Shown piece by piece: positions 23,882 through 35,854 of a stretch of 64,000 nucleotides of DNA. Source of the stretch: Bidens hawaiensis (taxonomy: Eukaryota > Streptophyta > Magnoliopsida > Asterales > Asteraceae); NCBI GenBank assembly GCA_021521415.1, contig JAIQDT010003564.1, forward strand, positions 246,828 to 310,827, written 5' to 3'. Position 1 is the stretch's first letter. Each line of letters starts with the position of its first letter. The notes under the pieces are model-generated. The model was given only the letters and a program-made list of their open reading frames with translations. It ran no database searches and was not told the origin of the DNA. The translations under genes were made by a program, and so were the position numbers.

Positions 23882-25102
23882 ATGTCATTCAAAAGTTGGA
23901 TGGAGAACTATGTACGAAAAGCAAAAGAGGCCGGAATCGCCGAACCTTACCCCGAGGATAACATGAGTGATGGATATTATGAAGCATACTTCGACCAAGA
24001 TGTGGAACATGACTTGACCAAGCCGGTATACTATCCCGGAAGCAGACATTATCCAATCAATGTTCCCGATAGTCCACCAAAACAAGGAAATGAGCCACCA
24101 AGACACTCAAGCTACCACCCATCAACAATACCTATATACCACCCCTCAGAAGTACCGACGTACCACCCCTCGGAGATCCCCACATACCAACCATCACCAA
24201 TGCCGCAGTACTACCCAACCGGATACCTACCAAATCCACACCCGTCATATGCCTTCCTCTCAAACCGACCAATAAAGGAAGAACCAAGATCCCCATCCTC
24301 CGACTGGATGCAGTGCCACTTTGATCAACGAAGGTGGCATACCGGAAGCTCCACTCTTAATGAAGTCAACTCTCAACCCAACAATGGCGAAGGGCCGTCC
24401 CGCAAGCCCAAGATGAGGGTAATGATGTCCTACGAAAGTTTCAAAATGCCCCCAATGATCAACGAAACTACCCAACATATGGAGGAGGAAGAACCTGAAG
24501 AGGAGGAAGAACCTATGGAAGAAGAGGAACCAGAAGAGGAGGAGGACCCCGAAGAAGAGGAGGATCCTGAGGAAGAATTTGAACAGGGAGAATTTGAACA
24601 GGAAAAAGAGCATCCCAATAACCCCAATGAGATATCAACATCAATGGATGGATCACTCACTTCCCAAAACCCGAGCTACGGTTCTGTTGACCCATATGTC
24701 CAATATCTCGAAGCTCTCAAGAATCAAGCTTCATCAAGCTTCCCACCATTCCAAGGAGAAATTACCTCGATTCAAGAGCAAGCTGATGAGATCCGAGAAC
24801 AAAACCAAGCTGCTAAAGCTTTCTTCTACCTTTCTTCCGACATGACCGACGTTCCGTATCCAGAACCAAGGAATCACTACGAGATGGTGACATTGGGTTA
24901 CCGCGACCCACCTCCACAATATGGATACCCCAACAAGGTCCCACAGTCATATGAAGAGCACTTGGACCGCGCTCTGCATGAAACAGATGATTGGAGGAAG
25001 AAGGTGGCCGATGAAGGAAAGAAAAAGAAGAAGATGGGAGAAAAGCTCCTTCACAAGTGTAACAAGCTAACAAAAGTGGTGAAAAAGTTCTTAAAGGACT
25101 AA
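23882..25102 (+). CDS. Accessory ORF upstream of gag in G1 (unknown function)
   Basis: An intact 406-codon frame starting MSFKSWMENYVRKAKEAG. Residues about 80-120 form a Tyr/Pro/His repeat (units like PTYHPSEIP), residues about 200-240 are almost pure Glu/Pro (EEEEPEEEEDPEEEE), and the middle contains DPYVQYLEALKNQ. The C-terminal 40 residues are strongly basic (KKKKKMGEKLLHKC then KVVKKFLKD). No gag, protease or pol motif and no membrane segment is seen. I do not recognise a named family. It occupies the same place as the accessory ORF of G3, between the 5' end and gag. It remains open although pol in the same element carries many lesions. Confidence 0.7.
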   Translation: MSFKSWMENYVRKAKEAGIAEPYPEDNMSDGYYEAYFDQDVEHDLTKPVYYPGSRHYPINVPDSPPKQGNEPPRHSSYHPSTIPIYHPSEVPTYHPSEIPTYQPSPMPQYYPTGYLPNPHPSYAFLSNRPIKEEPRSPSSDWMQCHFDQRRWHTGSSTLNEVNSQPNNGEGPSRKPKMRVMMSYESFKMPPMINETTQHMEEEEPEEEEEPMEEEEPEEEEDPEEEEDPEEEFEQGEFEQEKEHPNNPNEISTSMDGSLTSQNPSYGSVDPYVQYLEALKNQASSSFPPFQGEITSIQEQADEIREQNQAAKAFFYLSSDMTDVPYPEPRNHYEMVTLGYRDPPPQYGYPNKVPQSYEEHLDRALHETDDWRKKVADEGKKKKKMGEKLLHKCNKLTKVVKKFLKD

Positions 25103-25379
25103 AGCAGTTTGGATGAAGAATGTGAAGGAGAAGTGTGTGTGTGTAATATAATCTTGTATGTTATGTGAATTATGTGTGTAACAAGAACGTTGAAACGTTC
25201 TTAAAAATAAAGATATCAATATATATATATTGTTGGAACGATATATATATACGCGTATGTATTGTGAAATAAATATATATATATCCTTGAGATATTTATA
25301 CGAATGTATAATAAAATTACATGTTTAATAAAAGAGAAGCGTTGTTTAAATTTCAGATATAAAAAGATATTAAAAGATA
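25103..25379 (+). other. Leader between accessory ORF and gag with candidate splice acceptor
   Basis: AT-rich, non-coding. A pyrimidine/AT-rich run ending in AAATTTCAG at 25348-25356 is a reasonable 3' splice site, 24 bases before the gag start codon at 25380. A matching donor would lie upstream of 23882, in the part of G1 that is lost. Confidence 0.35.
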
Positions 25380-26573
25380 ATGTCTGAACAAAGTAACAAC
25401 ATCGAGAAAATTCAAAAAGAAAAAGAAATAAAAGAAAAGGGGAAAGGCCCCGAGAAAGAAGATGAACCTATCCCCGATAAATATAAAACTCAAATCCAAA
25501 AGATGATTAGGGATGCGATTAGAGAAAAGTCCATGGCTAGGTCTCAATCGAAAAATTCAAAACATTCTCATTCTGTTAATCCTTCCCGAAAATCCGAAAG
25601 ATCCCGTCCGAACCCATCTCGTGTCGAAGAGAGTGTTCATGAGTCTAACGCTGATGGAGAAGTTAGGCAAAAATTTAAGAAAATGAAGATTAGTGGGTGT
25701 TCGTTTAAGGATTTCAAATACGATGGACCGAAAGAATTCCATGGTGATAAAGGAGCCATCACAACCGTGAGGTGGCTTGAGGAGATGGAAACAATTGTAA
25801 TCACAAGCAAGTGTACGGACGAAGAAAAGATTCAATATTCTGCCCTTATGTTCAAGGGTGAAGCACTTGAGTGGTGGAATACCATGATAATGAGTAAAGG
25901 GAGAGAGGTGATGTATAATCTGTCTTGGGATGAGTTCAAGACTATGTTGATGGGAAAGTTTTGTCCCATGCATGAAACCGACCAAATCCAAACTAAATTT
26001 CTAAATCTTAAGGTCGTGGGGACGAACCTTTGTGAATACAACACCAAGTTTCATGAATACTGTCGTCTGGTTCCCCAGCTAGTGAATCCGGAATCCAGCA
26101 AGGTTACCCGATACATTTGGGGACTTCCGCGGGAAATCCGCGATATGGTAAGGTCTCACTTACCTCTAACCGCTGACTCCGCGATGGAGTTAGCTGGTTA
26201 TATGATGGGCGGAATGATCCGCAACAAGGAAGAAGATAAGAAGGTTACACCAACAACTACCCAAGAGAGATCTGGAGGAAGCACCAACTTCAAAGGCAAA
26301 GGCGTAAACCAACACCAAAGTCGATTCAATCCTAACGCCACGCCATGCAAGACCTGCAGGAGGTATCACAAAGGTCAATACAACCTCGCTACGCCTCCTA
26401 AAGTCTGTGAATCATGTAACCGTACGGGTCATGCGACTGCTGATTGCTGGAAACAGAAGATGACGTGCTATAATTGTAAGGAGATGGGGCACTTGAGTTT
26501 TGAATGCCCAAAGAACAAACCCGCGACTGGTGGTGCGGGTGGAAGTGGCAAAGACAAGAAGGGAAATGCATGA
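25380..26573 (+). CDS. gag: G1 Gag
   Basis: 397 codons from ATG 25380. The N-terminus is charged (KEKEIKEKGKGPEKEDEP). The retrotransposon gag capsid domain spans about residues 110-280, with IQYSALMFKGEALEWWNTM, EFKTMLMGKFCP and RYIWGLP. Two CCHC zinc knuckles follow: CESCNRTGHATADC and CYNCKEMGHLSFEC, both CX2CX4HX4C. Gag forms the cytoplasmic virus-like particle and packages the RNA. The frame ends at TGA 26571-26573, but the same frame continues into protease, so this stop looks like a nonsense change in an originally continuous gag-pol frame. Confidence 0.85.
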   Translation: MSEQSNNIEKIQKEKEIKEKGKGPEKEDEPIPDKYKTQIQKMIRDAIREKSMARSQSKNSKHSHSVNPSRKSERSRPNPSRVEESVHESNADGEVRQKFKKMKISGCSFKDFKYDGPKEFHGDKGAITTVRWLEEMETIVITSKCTDEEKIQYSALMFKGEALEWWNTMIMSKGREVMYNLSWDEFKTMLMGKFCPMHETDQIQTKFLNLKVVGTNLCEYNTKFHEYCRLVPQLVNPESSKVTRYIWGLPREIRDMVRSHLPLTADSAMELAGYMMGGMIRNKEEDKKVTPTTTQERSGGSTNFKGKGVNQHQSRFNPNATPCKTCRRYHKGQYNLATPPKVCESCNRTGHATADCWKQKMTCYNCKEMGHLSFECPKNKPATGGAGGSGKDKKGNA

Positions 26574-27147
26574 GTCTTTGTACTGGATACAAAGAAAGCC
26601 GCTGACATGCTGGAAACCATTACCGGTACGTTTCTAGTCAACGACACATATGCTAGAGTTTTATTTGATTCGGGTGCCAATTTAAGTTTTATAGATTATA
26701 GCTTTTGTAGTCTATTAAACGAACCTTTAACAAAGTTAGATAAAACTCTAAGCATTGAGACTGCTAGTGGCGAAATCGTTAAGATCTCCGAAGCCCTTGA
26801 AAACGGAAAAATTCATTTAGCTGGTTATATCCTGCCTATCCAACTCTTACCAATGGAACTTGCTGGTTTTGATATTTTACTTGGTATGGATTGGTTATCC
26901 AATAACCATGCACGTATCATCTGCAATAGCAAAACCGTTGAACCTCAAGCCCCCGATAAACGAACGATTCGAATAAAAGGGGATAAAGACGCTGGCCAGG
27001 TTAGCATAATTTCCATGATTAGGGCTAACAAATGATTAAATCAAGGATGCTTAGCATTCATGGCCTACGTCACTGAAGAGTCAAAGCCAAAGGAGATAAA
27101 GGATGTACCTATATTCTCTGACTTTTCTGATGTCTTTCCTGATGAAC
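26574..27147 (+). pseudogene. G1 aspartic protease and start of pol
   Basis: In frame with gag after the TGA. FDSGANLSFID is the aspartic protease active site (DSGA) and LLGMDWLS the second conserved block. A second stop (TGA 27033-27035) interrupts the frame before AFMAYVTEESKPKE. Coding then stops at 27147, inside the segment leading to reverse transcriptase, because G2 is inserted. Confidence 0.8.
27143..27147. repeat. Target-site duplication of G2 (left)
   Basis: TGAAC at 27143-27147 repeats at 38932-38936, directly outside the two LTR termini of G2. Removing the element and one copy restores an uninterrupted G1 coding frame. Confidence 0.9.
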
Positions 27148-30100
27148 TGTAACACCCCGTAACCGCAGCGGAAACGTAAACGGGATGCAACAGACACCTC
27201 TGATATCAACCACATTGTTTATAAAGAAAACTGAATACATTAATATACTTCAAATTACATTATCTCGTATTTCATTACCGTCTAGGTGATACACACATCA
27301 TACAATACGATACATAATTCTATTTATTATAATGTATCCTAACATCCCGCACGCAAATCTTACACACATCAAGCACTTAGCACGTAAGCAATCACTTCAT
27401 CTTAATTGTACCTGAAAAGCATGTGAGAAAACGGGTCAACTACGAATAGTTGGTGAGTTTCACAATTTGAGTAAACCATGATAAATCCATATCATAATAT
27501 AATATTATCGATGTAATTATGCTGAGCCCACAAGTGAAACCTCCGCTAACCCAGTACTGTATCCGTTCCGGGGGCAATGTTAACCCAGAAACACTTCTAG
27601 GGACATCTGGGGACACTGTTAACCCAGTACAGTACCCATTCCGGGGGCAATGTTAACCCAGAAACACTTCTAGGGACATCTGGGGACACTGTTAACCCAG
27701 TACTGCACCCATTCCGTACGATTCCTGTACAATCAAATATTTATAAATACACGCAAATCCATGCGTTCAGTATGTACTTAAACATTTCAATAGTAACATG
27801 CTTTCCGCCCCGGGAAAATATTTAAAAACAATTCAGAAAAAGGGGCTCGTGAAACTCACCTTAGCACATGCAAGCAGGTAACAACAATCATTATCAGTTA
27901 ACACGTCCAATCTGTAATATGATCCCTACGATCGTTATTATACAATTATTGTTTATATAATCTTTAACCGTGTTAACCGGTACATCTGGGGACACTGTTA
28001 ACCCAGAATTGTACCCGTTCCGGGGGCAATGTTAACCCAGAACACTTCTCCGGACTCAGATTGTGACATCGTTTAGAGTTCACTAGTCAAAATTACTATT
28101 AGTCGCTTTTCCCGTTTTGCGTGCCTAGCACGGTTATCCGTTTTTACGTTTCAAAAATGAGTTTGGTCACACGCGACCCGAAAATAGTGGTTGACTGATA
28201 ATTTAATTAAAGTTGTGAAATTAGAGCTCGGTTTAGACGCCCCGATTGGCCGCGGGACCCGTTTCCGTCTTTGGTGCACCGGAAACTGTTAAATCGTTTA
28301 AAATTACCCAAATCATCCGAATTATTTTCGAATGATTTATTTTTACTTGTTTAACTCAGTTATATGAAAATAGTTCATTTTTAGGGTTTTTATACACCAG
28401 TCAGTTCGTCTACCCGAACTTTGCTGGTTTACCGCGTTTTATATTATAAAAGTTCACTTTTATTCCAAATAAATATCCGTTCATCCTCGGATCTTGAGAT
28501 TTTGCACAAATAACATTTTGACAGTGGGGAAATTTATAAAAATATTTCCAGAATTAATTTTTATATTTAAAATTTATTTATTTATTTTTAAACACCATTT
28601 AAACACTAAATATGTCGTAAATACCAAACGAACTTAGAAAAATCCCAAATTTTTCCTGGATGTCCCCTGCCATCCACATAGTCCTCTGTAATTTTTCCAG
28701 AACCAAAATCTCTTTTTACATGCCATTTTCACTAAAACCGAGCTAGAAAACCCTAGAACTCGTTTAACCGAAAAGCCTACTTAAACTTCTCCAACTGACC
28801 TAAAATTTTGTGTGTGACTTATACATGGTATAAAAAGCTTATCTGAAATTTTCCAGAATTTTTCATGATATTTAACTATTTTTCACCATTTTTAGCCAAA
28901 ACCGAGCATTAAATTCACCAAATATTCATCCTTTGTCCAAAAATTACCAAAAATTCACAGAACTCATATTTTCATGTATTTAACACCTCTGTAAAATTTC
29001 ATGACCTAACTCTAAACCATCAACAATCTGTCCAAAAAACTCATAACCGAACATAAACCGAATATACCTTTCGTTTTCCGCCACTACAAACTACAAACTC
29101 GTCTTTCCGCCTTATCTACCACTACATACAGAACCTACAACCAACATACCACAATACCAAGCAAGTTACACTCACGATCAAGCCTCTTACACTATAGTTT
29201 CGGTTATTGTTTCAAAACCAAAGTTTAAACCGTAAAAATTCGTTTTTGGTTCGTTTAACTCCTTTCTTGGACCAAGATCCCTTGTATAACCCTTATACAT
29301 CACTTGATCATGCAAGAATCGGTTTTCATCTTTGAAACCTCATTTTCTTGCAAATAAACTCAAGAAACGAAGATGGAAACGTAAATAACTCGATTCTTTA
29401 CCTCGGTTTTCTTGCTAAAATCTCGGTTTTTAGGATCTTGATGTGGAGAGGATTGAAGATCATGGATATGTTTGTTGTAAAAAAAAGAAATGAAGGAAGG
29501 GTATAAACCCCTTATGTCCGATCGGCATTCAAAGGGGGGTGGGGTGGGACCCACCTCTCCATTCTTAGCCACATGTTTGGATATTCGCAATCCGGATAAT
29601 GTTTTGGATAATCTGGTTCAGTTCGTTTTTCGGTTAAATGTTTAATTCGGCTTGAAACGAGGCTAAAACAGTCGTTTTCGGTTTAAAATGAAATTTATAT
29701 AAAACCACTTTAAAAACTTTAAAAAACTTAAACCATGGCATTTATTATCTTAGAACATCATATTATTAATAATCGCGATCTTTTTCGGCTTGATCGATCG
29801 TCTCTTGCTCGGTTTGGTATTAAAGGTTTCGTTTAACGTACCGACGTACCATTAAATCGAAATTCTTTTTCTGTGCCGTACTTTACTTATCCCGAAGCAT
29901 TAATGCTTCGTAAAATCACTAAATATTATAAATATCGTCTATAATTGAACCCTCGATTCGTTCGGGTTTCAATAATTATCGATCGATTAATCGCATATTC
30001 AATACGATGAATTATATATTCACGTACAATCAATACAGTGAACCCTGTATTCTCGTATAATTACTATGGTAATTCATGTACCCGACATTAAATATGACGT

Positions 30101-30150
30101 AACTATTGTCTACCGGTTAGGGTATACCTGGTTTAGTCGGAATCGTTACA
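27148..30150 (-). repeat. G2 3' LTR (3,003 bp)
   Basis: Terminal TGT/ACA inverted ends. Nearly identical to 35855-38931. Contains about two units of a 72-bp tandem repeat at 27546-27717. No coding capacity; one short open frame on the opposite strand (29.4-29.6 kb) has no support. Confidence 0.9.
27546..27717. repeat. 72-bp tandem repeat in G2 3' LTR (about 2 units)
   Basis: Each unit contains the two related strings CACTGTTAACCCAG and GCAATGTTAACCCAG with CTGGGGACA between them. The partner LTR has one more unit at 36245-36495. Confidence 0.85.
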
Positions 30151-30160
30151 TTCTCCCCCA
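30151..30160 (-). other. Polypurine tract of G2
   Basis: Minus-strand TGGGGGAGAA directly before the LTR start TGTAAC. Confidence 0.7.
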
Positions 30161-31229
30161 GTTAAGAAATTTCGTCCTCGAAATTTTACACGCCCACTAC
30201 CCCCTTCCGAGAGAATGGTGGGGGTTTTTCCTTCAGAATTCACCCTCGCGTTACCAGGTATAATCTGGTCCTCGCTGTGAATTCCACTTAATCTTAATCA
30301 ATAAAGCTTGGTATGTCCAAACTGTTTAGTTTTCCGACTACTATCTCTACGGAATTATTTATCATATAAAGCATGTCTTCTATGAGTACCTCCATTACTG
30401 GTACTTTCGTTGCCTCATCGCTTAGGTACTTTTCAATCCGTATACATGGCAAAACGTCATGTATAGTACTTAGCCCCTAGAGTACTTTAATAGATAAACT
30501 AAATGACCAATCATGGAGATAGTCTCATGAGGTCCAATATATTAAGGAGCTATTTTCGGTTTTGCCAAACCTTATATCACCTCTCTAAGGTGATGCCTTA
30601 AAAATACCTTGTCGCCTCTTTCCAACGACAATGGTTTCCTTTGAATGTTGGCATAAATCCTTTGCCAATCTCGCGCCGCTTTCAACTTATCTTAAATATT
30701 ATAAATCCGATTGGTTGTTTCACGAATCAATTTGAAAGAAATGGCTTGGTTGACGCCCATTTTCAATTTAACAATTTGGTGATAATTACTTCACCCATAG
30801 AAAGCTTCAAGCTCTCGATGCTTCCTTCCCCGCCTTCCAATAATGGAAGTAGGATGACTATTTCGATCTGAGATAATTGAAAATGGTACTCCACGACGAG
30901 ATACCGTTTCACCATCATGAACTTGGGCGAGAGTTCATTGTGATAATCGTCATGGATTGGGATGAAATGCGAGGATTGGTTAATCGATCCGCGATTACCC
31001 AATTTACATCATGCCTTTGATATATCTTGGGAATTTGCGTCCCGAAATTCATTGTAATTTATTCCCACTATCGTTGGCGAATTTTTTTGTCGTTGTGGCG
31101 TTCCCTAGGGTTTTCGGTGTGCAGCCTTTTCTCTTGTATAACTCAAATATTCGCCAACATACGTAACCATATCTTTCTCCAAACTCGGCCATTAATAAAA
31201 TCCTTTCAGATATTCGTATCATCAATAGT
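30161..31229 (-). pseudogene. G2 integrase remnant, heavily decayed
   Basis: On the minus strand scattered pieces match G3 integrase: a RQRIYANIQRKPLS-like piece (G3: [14 protein letters not shown]) and KWNSQRGPDYTW near 30270. A weak trace of the SDR-containing DDE block lies near 30850-30900. Many frameshifts and stops and a shorter overall length show strong decay relative to the near-identical LTRs. Confidence 0.7.
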
Positions 31230-32195
31230 CTATTCCGATCCCGGATGTATGGAATATTTCGATCTATGCGCTTCGTCCATGATTAATTCACGAAGGTCAT
31301 GGAGGGTCGGGATCCAAACCCGATTTTTCCTACTCAAGGCATCGGCTACGACGTTAGCCTTGCCGGGGTGATAACGGATGTCACAGTCATAATCGTTTAA
31401 CAACTCGACCCATCTTCGTTGCCTCATATTCAGTTCTTTCTGATCGAATATGTGCTGCAAACTTTTATGATCGGTGAAGATGGTGCACTTCGTACCGTAG
31501 AGATAATGTCTCCAGATTTTAGGTGCGAAGATAACCGCTCCCAGTTCTAAGTCATGAGTAGTGTAATTTTTCTCGTGTACTTTTAACTGCCGGGAAGCAT
31601 AGGCTATAACCTTATTATTCTGCAACAACACGCATCCTAACCCTCTACGCGATGCGTCACAATACGCGACAAGACCACCGTCTCCATCGGGGAGACTTAA
31701 AATCGGCGCTTGGCGCAATTTTTGCTTTAACGTTTGAAACGCCGTTTCCTGCTCTTCTCCCCATTCATACTTTCGATCCTCTTGAGTCAGGAGAGTTAAA
31801 GGTTGGGCGATGCTGGAAAAGTTTTCTATAAATCGACGATAATATCCAGCTAAGCCTAAGAATTGGCGAATTTCCTTTGGCGATTTAGGCGCTTGCCAAT
31901 TCTTAATTGCTTCGACCTTACTCGGATCAACGTGTATTCCTTGGTGGTTTACAGCGTGACCGAGGAATTGCACTTCTTGTAACCAGAAGTTACACTTGGA
32001 GAATTTTGCATACAACTCCTCCTGATTCAGAAGCTCTAAAATTATTCTTAAGTGTTGCTCGTGCTCTTCTTTACTTTTCGAGTAAATAAGAATATCGTCA
32101 ATAAACACGATGACGAATTTGTCGAGGTAGGGTTTACAGACTCGATTCATGAGGTCCATGAACACTGCCGGCGCATTTGTTAGCCCGAAAGGCAT
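31230..32195 (-). pseudogene. G2 reverse transcriptase/RNase H island, well preserved
   Basis: 321 open codons beginning at [18 protein letters not shown] (RT catalytic Asp pair) is intact, RNase H begins at [14 protein letters not shown] and includes TDHKSLQ. The end jumps from ALSRK directly to RVWIPTLHD, an in-frame loss of about 60 codons compared with G3 (which has a long linker there). The sequence is nearly identical to G3 across the island, in contrast to both flanks. Confidence 0.85.
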
Positions 32196-33130
32196 AACTA
32201 AGAACTCATAATGGCCTTAGCGAGTCCGAAACGCTGTTGTTGCAACGTCCTCCTCTTGGATTTTTCATTTGGTGATAACCATATCTAAGATCAATTTTCT
32301 GAAAAAATAAATCGCCCCTTACAGTTGGTTAAACAGATCATTTACTTCGAAGAAGTGAATACCTATTCCTGATCGTCACTTTATTCAATTCTCCCTAATC
32401 AATACATATCCTAACACTTCCGTACTTCATTTCCCAAATAACACTGGTGCACTACATGGTGACTAACTAGGTCGTATAAAACCTTATCCAATAATTCTTG
32501 CATTTCAGTTGGTGCAAGTCGGTAAGATGATTTAGCAACAGGGCCAGCTTGAGGTATTAAATCGATTCTGAATTCGACCTGTCGGGTTGGCGGTAATCCA
32601 GGAAGTTCTTCTGGGAAAACTTGTGGAAATTCGCGTACCACCGGGATATCTTCCACCCGTTTCTCCTCAGGATCTGTGGCCGTCAAGCTCGCTAGATACG
32701 CCACGCATCCCTGGTGTAAATATTTTAACACCTTGAGGTGGGATATAAATGGTATCATTGTGCCCGACTTCTCTCCTTGCATTAACATCTCTTCGTCATC
32801 CGACACCCGGATCTTGATGCTTTTTCTTTTCACAGTTTATTTCCACTTTGTTACGTGCTAACCAATCCATTCCCACTATCACGTCAAAACTACCTAATTC
32901 TACCGGTAATAAGTCAATCAGGAAGGATTGATCGTTCAGAATAAAGGCAATTCCGAACTATCTGATTAACTATCATGGTTTTACCGTTAGCGACTTCTAC
33001 AGTATAGGGTTCTATAGTTTCACTAATCGGTATCCTTCCAAATGGTAGGAGGTTAACAGGAACTAACTTCTATCGGCGACCGTAAAAATATCACTGAAGC
33101 CTATTGATTTAAAACTACAGCATATTTAAT
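32196..33130 (-). pseudogene. G2 protease to N-terminal RT, broken
   Basis: 32411-32833 encodes [19 protein letters not shown] and [15 protein letters not shown], nearly as in G3. 32196-32410 should hold the RT finger/palm region but has deletions and stops. 32834-33070 matches the G3 protease C-terminal half with a frameshift, and the DTGA active-site region near 33070-33130 is decayed. Confidence 0.75.
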
Positions 33131-35834
33131 ACCACCTTTGGATCATGACGTGCTTTATTCGAATTACTCACAAAGGCACGGCTCCTTGCTTGATCAGAGG
33201 TTGATGCTTGTCATGAGGTTCGTCTTCCCACGACACCTTGGTTCAACTTCGGGCAATTTCTCTTGAAACGTTCTGTACTGCCACATTCATAGCAAGTACA
33301 ACTGTTCGGCATAATTTGGTTTCTTTGGATGGATTGTTATTGAAGCTGTTGGGTTTGGAGTGGTTGTACACGAATGGGTTGGGGTTGCCGGTTCACATGG
33401 CTTCAATTGGTTCTACAATTGGGGCATTATGTCCATCTTTACCACACCTGTGGCCTACTATCACTCGACATTCTTCTTCCTGCCGATAACCATATTTTCC
33501 ACATTTAGGGAAGGACCCTTCATGCGGTTCATGTTTTCACACCAGAACTAGTCTTAGTATAATTCTGGGTTGTAGGACATACCTACTTATTCAAAAGCCT
33601 ATCTTGCACTATTCCTTTATCATTTCTCTTCTTTAACACTCGACGTCTCACCTAACGTCCTTCCATTCCGCTTCCCATAGAGTCAAATATATCAATGCTG
33701 GCTTGCGACACAACCCTTCCAAAGGTTGTATATTTTACAGGATTGACTATACTCCTTATCGATGGAGTTAGTCCCCAATATAGCGCTCACTTCGCTTAGT
33801 TTCAGGAGTAATTAGACATGTTACCAGACATGACAATTCCTTCAAACGATTAGCGTGTTCTAAGTGATCAGCACACAACATTTCTATCTTCCATAGCTCG
33901 GTTTCCAATTTCTGAACTTAATTACTCGAATAAAAGTGCTCTAGCACAAGAATTTTAAATTCCGACCATATCATCTGAGTAATAATTCTCTAACTATAAT
34001 TTTGTACCATCGTGTTCCATCACGATACAACATAATCTACCAACATATCTGTAGCATATTTCGCTACACAATGTTCTAGGCTCTTACCAATAACCTTAAC
34101 CATTTTGATCTTTTCTACCCACTCGCTAATCTATTCCTCCCTTTACCACCAGTAAACTATTAATAATTTCCTTAGCACAACCAACAAACATAGCCTTCAT
34201 ACCGGATCTAATTCATTACGACTACTATTCATGTTTAGTTTATAACTAATACTTGTAGTCATAATAGTATTCGGTGGGACATTATCACTCTTAGTAATAC
34301 CACTAAGAATTGAAATATTCATATTCATGTGATTGCTCGATCCATAACTCTGCGATCACATTTGCATCAACACTAGCAGTGATCTGTGATACGACATTCG
34401 GTATCATCATCTGCTATCTTTGAGCAATCAACTGAATCATATCAATCTCCATCATTGGAGTTACTCTTTTTATGTCATTCTGCCGTACCCATCCCGTACG
34501 CAGTAATCAACACTAATCTCACCGTATAACTCGTTACCAGCTTAATCATAACAGCAGGTACACATACACACCAAATATTATCATACATATTACACATACC
34601 AGTATCTAGTATATATGTCCCACAAATATAATAACATATAGACTTAACCTGACGTCGGTTAACGTTTAAATATGTTTTATAATTCTTGTCACCAACTGAC
34701 ATATAGATCTTTCTCAACAAAGATTAATGTTTAATATACTTGATTTCAATATCCTTCTGCATGACAGCATAACCGATACATGCTCACCGTGAGCACCAAA
34801 CGATTACGTACCACGGAGTTATAATATCCGTGTCTATTTGTATATCCGGCATACACGGTATACCACCTACGAACGAACAACCAACTATGTCATAATGACT
34901 CCAACACCTCTTTGTGTATGGGTAATCATTCTATTCGAGTATTCATGGGTATAGGCATCCAACGGATGTAAGGATAACATAGGGAGTTGCAAGGTTCAAG
35001 GTAATCGCGCAACCCATGTTGCCTTCAAATATTATCAATTACTATTATGGGAAACTCTATCACTTGCTCAGTCAATGTCCTCAGGCGTTCTAGGTTCGCT
35101 AAAATCGGTGATTCTCGATCTGGAGGTGGTATGACTCATATGTTTGAGAGTGAGAAATACATATATATATATTTCTATATATTATTTTTATCTGCTCATT
35201 TATTATCAAATTTATTATCATTATTATAGGTCCGAATAAGAATGGGTTCAGGTATAGGTCTGTCCGTACGTGAGGGTCGGCGGTTCGGGTGAACATAGGG
35301 GGTTATTAGGATATACGGTACCGGTGTTGGTAGGGTAAGGGATTTATTAATTTTGGTTGGAGTGACGGTTACTAGATATTTCTGGTTAATGTCAAACGGG
35401 AGATCTAACTTGGTAATATCATAACTATGGCCCGATAAGCCAGACTTATCATCAACCGATGCTCTATAAATTTCAGCATCCTCGGTACTTTTATTAATTT
35501 ATTCCCCCGGTTCCTTATCCGGGTCCTATTTCTCAATACACGTATCCACAAGATATGTACATATATATATACACATTAGCACGCATAAATAATATTATAT
35601 ACTTTACACATATGTTGCCATTTTTACCTATTAATATACCCCGTGACTTCCCCTGAATTCCCTCGTGCGGACAAGTCTGTTATTATGTTCCGGACCATAA
35701 TAACTCACTTGTCCATCCAAGTTCATCCAGATCTCGTCACTATAAATTATTAGTTGATATTCAGATCCTATAATACTTGAGCTACTGGTTATATTTTAGG
35801 TATCTTTTAAAGACATCCTAATTCTTTATAACCA
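33131..35834 (-). pseudogene. G2 gag and leader region, heavily decayed
   Basis: Near 33240-33310 a zinc-knuckle remnant (CYECGST then FKRNCPKLN on the minus strand) matches the G3 gag tail. Upstream only scattered similarity to G3 gag remains. The counterpart of the G3 accessory ORF is not open, and its splice donor (CAG|GTAAGC) is not recognisable. No intact frame longer than about 80 codons. Confidence 0.6.
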
Positions 35835-35849
35835 ATGGCTCTGATACCA
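35835..35849 (-). other. Primer-binding site of G2 (initiator Met-tRNA)
   Basis: Minus-strand TGGTATCAGAGCCAT, five bases inside the 5' LTR. This is the usual plant LTR-retrotransposon PBS complementary to the 3' end of initiator methionine tRNA. Confidence 0.9.
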
Positions 35850-35854
35850 AGTTC

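Noticed and set aside
24260..24660. Antisense Ser/Gly- and Phe/Leu-rich frames
   Set aside because: They are shadows of the Glu-rich segment of the G1 accessory ORF on the other strand.
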